From Opitutaceae bacterium (GTDB taxonomy: Bacteria; Verrucomicrobiota; Verrucomicrobiia; Opitutales; Opitutaceae), in NCBI GenBank assembly GCA_027482185.1, contig JAIXWF010000012.1, forward strand, positions 62,001-126,000: 64,000 nt of DNA. Reading direction: 5' to 3'. Below the pieces are notes generated by a model, which had not been told where the DNA came from, did not search any database, and saw only the letters and a program-made list of their open reading frames with translations. The position numbers and the translations under genes were made by a program. Of this stretch, positions 29,764 to 39,311 are shown piece by piece (position 1 is the stretch's first letter; the number at the start of each line of letters is the position of its first letter).

Positions 29764-32067
29764 TCAGAGTTTTTCCACCGAAGTGAGTTGCCAGAGCGCG
29801 CCGAGCGCCTGCCCGGCCGCGATACCGCCGTCGTTCGGCGGCAATTCCCGGTGCAGCAGGACCACGAAGCCGGCCGCACGCAGCGCCTCGGCCACGAGGC
29901 CGGCGAGCAGCGCGTTCTGGAAACAGCCGCCGGTGAGCGCCACCGTATCCGCGCCGGAACGACGCGCCACCGCCACCAAGGCCTGCACGAGTCCGCGGTG
30001 GAAGGCCGCGGCCGCCGTTGCCGGGTCGCCGCCGCGGATCGCCGCCTGCCGCACCGCCGGCCGCCAGTCGACCTGCAGGGTCGCCGGCGTGCCGCTCCAT
30101 TCCACTGCAAACGGCAGGGCCGCCGTTTCCCCGCCCGCCCGAATCGCCGCGGCCTCGACCGCCAGCGGCACCTGGCCCTCGAACGCATTCCGGGTGCCGA
30201 GGCCGAGCAGCGCGCCAAAACCGTCGAACAACCGCCCCATGCTGGAGCACACCGGCGAGTTCAGGCCGCGGCCGAGCATCTTTGCCAGCACCTCGCGCTC
30301 CGTTTCGCCGACCCCCAGCCGCTCCGCGAGCGCTGCCCACTCCGGCACTTCCGCCTCGCGGGCCAACGCCAACGCCACGCGTCGGGCGTCGCGAACCGCC
30401 GCCTCGCCGCCCGCCAGCCGGAACGGCCGCAGGTGCCCGAAGCGTTTCGCCGTGCCCTGCTCCAACAAAATGAACTCGCCGCCCCAGATCGTCCCATCCT
30501 CGCCCCAGCCCGTCCCGTCCCAGCAGACCCCGAGCACGCCGTGCGCGGAATGCCGGTGCTCGAGCAGACAGCTGAGCACATGCGCCAGATGATGCTGCAC
30601 GCCGGTCATCGGCAAACCGCTGCGTCGCGCGTACGCGGTCGACGCATAGTCCGGATGCTTGTCGTGCACCACGCCGGCGAATTTCGCGCGGTGCAGCGCG
30701 CCGAGCATCTCGATCGTCCGGCCGAAGAGCGCCTGGGTCGCCGCGTTCCCCAAATCGCCCAGATGCGGGCTGAGCACCAACCGGTCGCCCGCCGCCACCG
30801 CCACCGTGCTCTTCATCTGCGCGCCGACGCACAGCAGGGGCTCGGCAAACGCCGCCGGCAAACCCAGCGGCGTGGGTGCGTAGCCGCGCGCCCGGCGCAG
30901 CGGAATCGGCTCCCCGCGGGCGGTGAATCGCACCACGGAATCGTCCACCGGCCGCGCGATCCCGCGGTCGTGCCCCAGAAAGAGGTCCGCAAGTTCCCCG
31001 AGCCGCGCGCGCGATTCGGCATCGTCGGTGCACAGCGGTTCCTCCGCCGGATTGCCGCTCGTCGCCACCAACGGGCCGGCAAACGCGTTCGCCAACAGCA
31101 CGTGCAACGGCGAGCTCGCCACCATCGCACCGAGCCATGGGTTGCCCGGAGCCACCCCCGCGGCCAACCGCGGTTCGGCGCGCGCCCGCAGCAGCACGAT
31201 CGGCGCCGCCGGCGACTCGAGCAGCCGCACCGCGGCGGCATCCGTCTCCGCAAAGACCGCAACGTCCGCCCCCGCGGCAAACAGCACCGCGAACGGCTTC
31301 TCGTCGCGCTGTTTCCGCATCCGCAGCGCCGACACCGCCGCCCCATTGCGCGCGTCCGCCATCAGATGGAAACCGCCGATGCCCTTCACCGCCACGATGC
31401 GGCCGGCTTTCAGGGCGGTCGCCGCCGCCTCAATCGCGGCTCCGTCCCGGCCCAGCACGGTCCCCGCCGGATCCGTCAGTGCGAGCCGCGGCCCGCAGAC
31501 GGGGCACGCATTGGGCTGCGCGTGGTGCCGCCGCCCGGCGGGATCGTCGTATTCGGCTTGGCACGACGGGCACATGGCGAAAGCCCGCATGGTCGTCGCC
31601 GGCCGGTCGTACGGCAGCGCCTCAAGGATGGAATAGCGCGGCCCGCACTGCGTGCAATTGACGAACGGGTAGCCGTGCCGCCGGTCCGCCGGATCGGCCA
31701 GCTCGCGCCGGCAATCGGGGCACAGCGCGAGATCGGGCGGTGCGGCCGTTTCGACCGCCGCCCCTTCCGGATCGCTCGCCATGATCTCGAAGCCCGGCGA
31801 CGGCACACTTTCCGGCGACGGCACCGGCAGCCGTTCGACCGCCGTCACGCGGGCGGCCCGCGGCGCCGCGGTCCGGATCTCATGCGCCAGACCGTCGATC
31901 GCCTCCGCGGGTCCCGTGGCCCGGACCAGCACCCCCTGCGGGTCGTTGCGGACCCAGCCGCGCAGCCCCAGCCGCCGCGCGGTCTGCAGCACGAACGGCC
32001 GGAACCCGACGCCCTGCACGGTGCCCCGCACGCGGAGCATCACCTCGGCCGATTCGGGGGCGTTCAT
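29764..32067 (-). CDS. hypF: Carbamoyltransferase HypF
   Basis: N-terminal acylphosphatase RVRGTVQGVGFRPFVLQTARRL; zinc motifs CPDCRRE / CTQCGPRYS / CPSCQAEY / CPVCGP; YrdC domain; C-terminal VALTGGCFQNALL. Confidence 0.95.
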   Translation of the reverse strand: MNAPESAEVMLRVRGTVQGVGFRPFVLQTARRLGLRGWVRNDPQGVLVRATGPAEAIDGLAHEIRTAAPRAARVTAVERLPVPSPESVPSPGFEIMASDPEGAAVETAAPPDLALCPDCRRELADPADRRHGYPFVNCTQCGPRYSILEALPYDRPATTMRAFAMCPSCQAEYDDPAGRRHHAQPNACPVCGPRLALTDPAGTVLGRDGAAIEAAATALKAGRIVAVKGIGGFHLMADARNGAAVSALRMRKQRDEKPFAVLFAAGADVAVFAETDAAAVRLLESPAAPIVLLRARAEPRLAAGVAPGNPWLGAMVASSPLHVLLANAFAGPLVATSGNPAEEPLCTDDAESRARLGELADLFLGHDRGIARPVDDSVVRFTARGEPIPLRRARGYAPTPLGLPAAFAEPLLCVGAQMKSTVAVAAGDRLVLSPHLGDLGNAATQALFGRTIEMLGALHRAKFAGVVHDKHPDYASTAYARRSGLPMTGVQHHLAHVLSCLLEHRHSAHGVLGVCWDGTGWGEDGTIWGGEFILLEQGTAKRFGHLRPFRLAGGEAAVRDARRVALALAREAEVPEWAALAERLGVGETEREVLAKMLGRGLNSPVCSSMGRLFDGFGALLGLGTRNAFEGQVPLAVEAAAIRAGGETAALPFAVEWSGTPATLQVDWRPAVRQAAIRGGDPATAAAAFHRGLVQALVAVARRSGADTVALTGGCFQNALLAGLVAEALRAAGFVVLLHRELPPNDGGIAAGQALGALWQLTSVEKL

Positions 32068-32083
32068 GGCCGGAAGGTTCGAT

Positions 32084-32857
32084 TCAGGCCGGCGGCAGCG
32101 CGGCCCGGAGCACCTCGTACCAATCGGCCAGCCCTTCGCCGCTGCGCGCCGAGACCTCGATGAGTTTAGCCTGCGGCGCGATGCGCCGCACATTCTCGGC
32201 GGCCAACTTGCGATCGAAACCGAGCGCGTCGGCCACGTCGACTTTGGTCATCAGCACGATGTGGGCGGTCTTGAAAATCGGCGGGTACTTCAGCGGCTTC
32301 TCCTCGCCTTCCGTTGTCGAAAGCAACACGACGCGCAGCGTTTCCCCGAGATCGAATTCCGCCGGACAGACGAGGTTGCCGACGTTCTCGATGAAGAGCA
32401 CGCGCACCCCGGCGAGGTCGAGCGCCCCGGCACTCTTCGCCACCATTTCGGCGTCGAGATGGCACGCTGTTCCCGTCGTGATCTGTGCGACCGGCGCATG
32501 GCTGCGCGCCAGCCGCCGCGCATCGTTGTCGGTCTCGAGGTCGCCGACGACCACGGCACACCGCGTCGTCAGGCCGAATTCGTCCAACGTGCGCCCGAGC
32601 AGCGTCGTCTTCCCGGCCCCGGGCGAAGAGACGAGGTTGAGCGCGAGCATCCGCCGGCGCGCGAACTCCGCGCGGTTCTGCGCTGCCTGGCGGTCGTTTT
32701 TAGCGAGCAGCGGGATGCGCAAGTCGACGGCCTTGGCCGGCGGTTCAGGCGCCGGCGCGGCCGGGGCGGAGGTCGCTCGCAACAGGCCGGGCGCAAGGAC
32801 GCTCAGCACTTTGATTCCGAAGGGCACCGCGGTGCCGCAGCCGCATTCGACGCACAT
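32084..32857 (-). CDS. hypB: Hydrogenase nickel incorporation GTPase HypB
   Basis: MCVECGCGTAVPFG (CxxCxC), LNLVSSPGAGKTTLLGRTL, VVVGDLETDNDARRL, HLDAEMV, VLFIENVGNLVCPAEFDLGE. Confidence 0.95.
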   Translation of the reverse strand: MCVECGCGTAVPFGIKVLSVLAPGLLRATSAPAAPAPEPPAKAVDLRIPLLAKNDRQAAQNRAEFARRRMLALNLVSSPGAGKTTLLGRTLDEFGLTTRCAVVVGDLETDNDARRLARSHAPVAQITTGTACHLDAEMVAKSAGALDLAGVRVLFIENVGNLVCPAEFDLGETLRVVLLSTTEGEEKPLKYPPIFKTAHIVLMTKVDVADALGFDRKLAAENVRRIAPQAKLIEVSARSGEGLADWYEVLRAALPPA

Positions 32858-32859
32858 GG

Positions 32860-33204
32860 TCAGGTCATTTCGATCCGGGCGAGTTCCAGTTCGCGTCCCT
32901 GCCGCAGGTCCGCGCACAGCGCGCGGCAGCGGGGACATGTAAAGACAAAGCCGCCCGCGACGTCGAAGTCCGCCGCGCAATCCGCGCAGTGCACGCGGGC
33001 CGGCACGTTTTCCACGGCCAATTCCGCGCCGTCCGCCGGCGTGCCGCGGCTCACGATCTCGAAGGCGAACCGCAACGCCTGCGGCTCGACGCCCGCGAGC
33101 GCGCCGATGCGCAGCACGATGCGGTGCACCTGCCGGGCGCCGTGTTCGCGGGCCTGGGCGAGCACCGTGCTCATCGCCGATTCCATGATGCCGAGCTCGT
33201 GCAT
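32860..33204 (-). CDS. hypA: Hydrogenase nickel incorporation protein HypA
   Basis: MHELGIMESAMSTVLAQAREHGARQVHRIVLRIGALAGVEPQALRFAFEIVSRGT; Zn motif CADC...CPRC. Confidence 0.95.
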   Translation of the reverse strand: MHELGIMESAMSTVLAQAREHGARQVHRIVLRIGALAGVEPQALRFAFEIVSRGTPADGAELAVENVPARVHCADCAADFDVAGGFVFTCPRCRALCADLRQGRELELARIEMT

Positions 33205-33403
33205 GGGGTCGCTGGCACGAGTGCGCCCTTCCCGCGCGGAGGTCGAGTCCGCACCGCCGAATCGCCAAGAACTGCGCAGCCTTGGCCAAGCCGCGCCCTA
33301 AAGCCCGGCCGCGAGTCTGCTACCTTCGCCGCACCCCGGGACCGGACCCGCCGTCCGTTCTCCCTTCCGCCCCGCCGTTATTGTTTCCGTCCCCGACCGT
33401 ACC

Positions 33404-34566
33404 ATGTCCCTCGCCTCCGCTCCTTCCGAAACAGTTCCGACCGTCTACGAGCAGATCGCCTCGCGCGGCGTCTCCCGCCGCGAGTTCCTCCAGTTCTGCG
33501 GCTGGATGGCCGCCTGTATCGGACTCGACAATACCGCCTCGGCCCAGATCGCCCGCGCCCTCGAGACCAAGAAACGGATCCCCGTGGTCTGGATGCATTT
33601 CCAGGAATGCACCTGCTGCAGCGAATCGTTCCTGCGCTCCTCGCATCCGATCGTCGCCGACATCCTGCTCGACAAGATCTCGCTCGACTACTCCGAGACG
33701 CTGCTCGCCGCCTCCGGCGACCAGGCGGAAAAGTGCCTCCACGACACGATTACCAAATACAAAGGCGAGTACCTCGTGCTGATCGAGGGTTCCGTCCCGA
33801 CCGGCGCCGAAGGCGCCTACTGCTGCGTCGGCGGCAAGAGCGCCGAGCAGATCCTCGAGGAGGTCGCCAAGGACGCCAAGGCCGTCATCGCCTGGGGCAA
33901 CTGCGCCAGCTCCGGCTGCGTGCAGGCCGCCAAGCCGAATCCCACCGGCGCCACGCCCATCCACAAATTGCTCCACGGCAAACCGCTCGTGAACGTCCAG
34001 GGTTGCCCGCCCATCGCCGAGGTCATGGCCGGCGTGCTCGTCCATCTCCTCACGTTCGATCGTATCCCGCAACTGGATGCGCTCGGCCGGCCGAAAGCCT
34101 TCTACTCGCGCCGCGTCCACGACACCTGCTACCGCCGGCCCAACTACGACGCCGGCCTCTTCGTCGAGTCCTTCGACGACGAGAACGCCCGCAAGGGCTA
34201 CTGCCTCTACAAGATGGGCTGCCGCGGGCCGACCACCTACAATTCCTGCGGCGTCATCCGCTGGAACGGCGGCGTCAGTTTCCCGATCCAGGCCGGCCAC
34301 GGCTGCATCGGTTGCTCCGAATCCAACTTCTGGGACCAGGGTCCGTTCTACCAGCGCCTCGCGTCCTTCCCCGGCTTCGGCATCGAGACCACCGCGGACC
34401 AGATCGGCCTCGGTCTCGGCGCCGCCACGGTCGCGGGCATCGCCGCCCACGCCGTCATGACCAACATCCGCAAACGCCACGATATCGGCGAGCATCCGGG
34501 CGAATCGTCCGACCTCGCGCCGCCCTCGGCGGCGCACGAGGCCGACCGGCCGAAGGAGGACCGCTC

Positions 34567-34570
<4 letters not shown>
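33404..34570 (+). CDS. hyaA: [NiFe]-hydrogenase small subunit, membrane-bound group 1 (O2-tolerant type signature)
   Basis: Tat-like SRREFLQFCGWMAA; FQECTCCSESFLRSSHP; AWGNCASSGCVQAAKPNPTGATPIH; VQGCPPIAEVMAGV; distal cluster DTCYRRP...GYCLYKMGCRGPTTYNSC; C-terminal TM. Confidence 0.95.
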
Positions 34571-36291
<1,721 letters not shown>

Positions 36292-36305
36292 ACCGGAGCC
36301 CGATT

Positions 36306-37079
36306 ATGAGCGCCGACCACACCGCCCCGATTCCGCACGTTTCGGAATTCAAACGCGTCTACGTCTGGGAACTGCCCGTCCGGTTCTACCATTGGGTCAA
36401 CGCGCTCTGCATTCTGGTCCTCACCGTGACCGGAATTCTGATCGCGCACCCGCCCGCCATCGCGAGCGCGGCGGAGGCCTCGTTCGGATATTGGTTCGGG
36501 ATCAACCGCTTCATCCACTTCGCGTTCGCGTACCTGTTTTTCTTCAACTTCGCGTTCCGGATCTACTGGGGCTTCGTCGGCAACCGCTTCGCGGATTGGC
36601 GAAACTTCTTCCCGCTTCGCCGCGCGCAGTTCCGCCAGGTCGTCGACGTCCTCCGCGTCGATATCCTCCAGGCCCAGGACAAACCGATCATGGCCGTCGG
36701 CCACAACGCCGTCGCCTACTTCACCTACTTCGCGATGTTCTGGGTCTTCGTTTTCCAGGTCGTCAGCGGCTTCGCGATGTACGCGTCGATGAGCACGTCG
36801 TGGTTCCCGCAGCTCTTCGCCTGGGCCGTCCCGCTCTTCGGCGGCGACTACGCGCTGCGCGCCTGGCACTACAACGCGATGTGGTTCTTCGGTCTCTTCA
36901 CCGTCGTCCACGTGTATCTGGTTTTCTACCACGACTACGTCGAGGGCCACGGCGTCATGTCCTCCATGGTCGGCGGCTGGAAATTCCTCCACGCCGATGT
37001 CCTCAAGGGCAGCGGCAAATCCTGGTTCTCCACCAAGCCGGCCCCCGCGCCGAAACCCGCTCCGGCGCCCCGGCGCTGA
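36306..37079 (+). CDS. hyaC: Ni/Fe-hydrogenase b-type cytochrome subunit
   Basis: KRVYVWELPVRFYHWVNALCILVLTVTGILIAHPP...NRFIHFAFAYLFFFNFAFRIYWGFVGNRFADWRNFFP...WHYNAMWFFGLFTVVHVYLVFYHDYVEG. Confidence 0.93.
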   Translation: MSADHTAPIPHVSEFKRVYVWELPVRFYHWVNALCILVLTVTGILIAHPPAIASAAEASFGYWFGINRFIHFAFAYLFFFNFAFRIYWGFVGNRFADWRNFFPLRRAQFRQVVDVLRVDILQAQDKPIMAVGHNAVAYFTYFAMFWVFVFQVVSGFAMYASMSTSWFPQLFAWAVPLFGGDYALRAWHYNAMWFFGLFTVVHVYLVFYHDYVEGHGVMSSMVGGWKFLHADVLKGSGKSWFSTKPAPAPKPAPAPRR

Positions 37080-37088
37080 CTCCCCGCC

Positions 37089-37607
37089 ATGCTCCTCCTC
37101 GGCGCTCCCGCCGCTCCCTTCGCGCCCGAGACCGTCTGCGCCGCGCCCGTGCTCGTCATCGGCGTCGGCAACTACCTCATGGGCGACGAAGGCGTCGGCG
37201 TGCACCTCCTGCACGCCCTCGAACAACGCGCCCCGTTCCCCGGCGTCCGCCTGATGGACGGCGGCACCGGCGGCGTGAATCTCCTGCCGGAAATGGACGG
37301 CGCCCGCGACATCATCATGATCGACGCGACGCGCGACGGCCTTCCCGCCGGGACCGTCACCCTGCTCCAGCCCCGCTGTCCCGCCGAATTGCCCCGCGGG
37401 CTCTCGGCCCATGACTTCGGGCTCAAGGATCTCTTCGCCGCCGCCGCACTGTTGGGCGATTTCCCGACCGTCCACCTGTTCACAATTTCCGTCGAGACCG
37501 TGAACCCGATGTCGCTCGAACTCTCGCCCGCCGTCGCCGCCGCCCTCCCGGTCGTCCTCGAATCCGTCGTCGCCCTGGCCGCCGATCTCGCCGCCGCCGC
37601 GCCGTGA
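37089..37607 (+). CDS. hyaD: Hydrogenase maturation endopeptidase
   Basis: VLVIGVGNYLMGDEGVGVHLLHALEQ...LMDGGTGGVNLLPEM...LSAHDFGLKDLFAAA. Confidence 0.93.
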   Translation: MLLLGAPAAPFAPETVCAAPVLVIGVGNYLMGDEGVGVHLLHALEQRAPFPGVRLMDGGTGGVNLLPEMDGARDIIMIDATRDGLPAGTVTLLQPRCPAELPRGLSAHDFGLKDLFAAAALLGDFPTVHLFTISVETVNPMSLELSPAVAAALPVVLESVVALAADLAAAAP

Positions 37608-38296
37608 CTCCGGAAATCGCCATCCTCGCCGGCAACGCCGCCATCGTCGCCGTGGTCCACACCGCAATCGGTCCGGACCACTACCTGCCCTTCGTCGTTC
37701 TCGCCAAGGCCCGCCGTTGGTCCCGCGCGCGCACCGTCGCCGTCACTGCCGCCTGCGGCGCCGGCCACGTGCTCAGTTCCATCGTCCTCGGCCTGCTCGG
37801 CTTCGCCTTGGGCGCCGCCCTCAAGCAACTCGAGTGGATCGAATCGATCCGCGGCGAAGTCGCGGCCTGGACCCTGATCGCCTTCGGCCTCGCCTACGCG
37901 GCCTGGGGCCTGCGCCGCGCCCGCCGCACCGGCCCCGACGGCCACACCCACTCCCACGGCGGCTACCTGCACGCCTCCGACCACGTGCACGATCCCAAGA
38001 CCGGCGCGTCCGTCCCGCTCACGCCGGTGATTCTGTTCGTCATCTTCGTGTTCGGCCCCTGCGAACCGCTGATCCCGCTCTTCATCTATCCCGCCGCCAC
38101 CGTCGGCTGGGGCGGCGCCGCCTTGGTCAGCGCGGTCTTCGCGTTGGTCACCATCGGCACGATGCTCGCGGCCGTGCTCGTCTCGCTGCGCGGTCTTGAA
38201 TTCGTCCCGGCCCGCAGCCTCGAGCGCTACAGCCACGCCCTCGCCGGCGCGAGCATCGCCCTCACCGGCGGCGCGATCCAGTTTCTCGGACTTTGA
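37604..38296 (+). CDS. NicO/UreH-like membrane protein, probable nickel transporter
   Basis: GTG start overlapping hyaD stop; 6 TM; HTAIGPDHYLPFVVLAKARRWSR with HX4-5DH motif; H-rich loop HTHSHGGYLHASDHVH. Confidence 0.75.
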   Translation: MTPEIAILAGNAAIVAVVHTAIGPDHYLPFVVLAKARRWSRARTVAVTAACGAGHVLSSIVLGLLGFALGAALKQLEWIESIRGEVAAWTLIAFGLAYAAWGLRRARRTGPDGHTHSHGGYLHASDHVHDPKTGASVPLTPVILFVIFVFGPCEPLIPLFIYPAATVGWGGAALVSAVFALVTIGTMLAAVLVSLRGLEFVPARSLERYSHALAGASIALTGGAIQFLGL

Positions 38297-38300
38297 GTGC

Positions 38301-38349
38301 AGGGTTGAGCGTTGAGAGCTGAGAGTTGAGAGCGTTGTCCGGCGGACAA
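38301..38349. repeat. Heptamer array (family A) plus TTGTCCG-g-CGGACAA hairpin
   Basis: gtgcagggttgagcgttgagagctgagagttgagag then ttgtccggcggacaa (38335-38349). Confidence 0.88.
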
Positions 38350-38429
38350 ACCACTGGTCCAGACCGGAGCTGCCCGGCCGACCATTTTCCGCGCCGTCGC
38401 CGTCCGCGCCCCCAACTGCCCAAGCAATC

Positions 38430-38463
38430 AACCCAAAACTCCAAACCCCGAACCCCAAACTCA
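38430..38463. repeat. Heptamer array (family C, CCCCAAA)
   Basis: aacccaaaactccaaaccccgaaccccaaactc. Confidence 0.85.
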
Positions 38464-38467
38464 GCTA

Positions 38468-38866
38468 TCACCCTCCGGCAAAAACCGGCCGGAATCCCGC
38501 CTCGGTCAAAATGCGCGCCACGGTTTCCCGCTGGTCGCCCTGAATTTCGATTACCCCGTCCTTGACCGTGCCGCCGCACCCACAGGCGCCGCGCATCTTT
38601 TTGCACAGCTGTTCCTTCTCCGGCAGGCCGATGCCGACGAAGCCTTCGACCACCGTCACGGTCTTGCCGCCGCGCCCGCCGGTCTCGCGCCGGATGTCGA
38701 CGCGCCCGCGGTTCTTCGCCGGCGCCGGCGCCTTGCCCGCCACCGCGGCCTGGGCCTGCTCCAGCACCGCCTTCGGCGCCACCGGCAAACCGGCACTGCT
38801 CAACGCGCCGAATGGATTTTGCCCCAAAGACTGCCCGCCCTGGGTCGGAATCTTGTCCTTGCTCAT
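38468..38866 (-). CDS. yciH: SUI1/eIF1-like translation initiation factor (YciH family)
   Basis: VDIRRETGGRGGKTVTVVEGFVGIGLPEKEQLCKKMRGACGCGGTVKDGVIEIQGDQRETVARILTEAGFRPVFAGG. Confidence 0.93.
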   Translation of the reverse strand: MSKDKIPTQGGQSLGQNPFGALSSAGLPVAPKAVLEQAQAAVAGKAPAPAKNRGRVDIRRETGGRGGKTVTVVEGFVGIGLPEKEQLCKKMRGACGCGGTVKDGVIEIQGDQRETVARILTEAGFRPVFAGG

Positions 38867-39111
38867 GACGCCGTCCGCCCCGCGCGGCCCCCGCAAACCC
38901 CGACCGGAATATCGGAAACCCCGCCCAAAAACAGGTGGGCCTTCGCGTAACTGCGGTTCGCCAGGAAGTGCACCAACTGGGGATGCAAGGTCTCCCGCCC
39001 CGCGGCCAAGTAATCGTCGAGTTTGGCCATATTTCCTGCAATCCCTTGCTTGTCAGCGGCTTTTATTGCTTCGAGCAGGGCCCCCAACGCATCCTTGATC
39101 TGTGTTTCCAT
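38863..39111 (-). CDS. Small helical protein of unknown function
   Basis: 82 aa METQIKDALGALLEAIKAADKQGIAGNMAKLDDYLAAGRETLHPQLVHFLANRSYAKAHLFLGG; 4-nt overlap with yciH. Confidence 0.75.
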   Translation of the reverse strand: METQIKDALGALLEAIKAADKQGIAGNMAKLDDYLAAGRETLHPQLVHFLANRSYAKAHLFLGGVSDIPVGVCGGRAGRTAS

Positions 39112-39311
39112 GGTCGGTCTCCGGATTTTCTAATCCGGCTGTTACCTACGTTAAGCGGCTTTGCAATCCCCGCTTCCGTCGCCGCGACACTTGTATCCGG
39201 GCCCACGCTGTGGTCCATTCACCGCTCCTTTTTACTTCAGCGGCCGGTCGTCGCGCCGAGCAGTCCCTGTTCCGTCGCCCGCCCGATCCGCCTCATTCGC
39301 AAAACTCCTTC

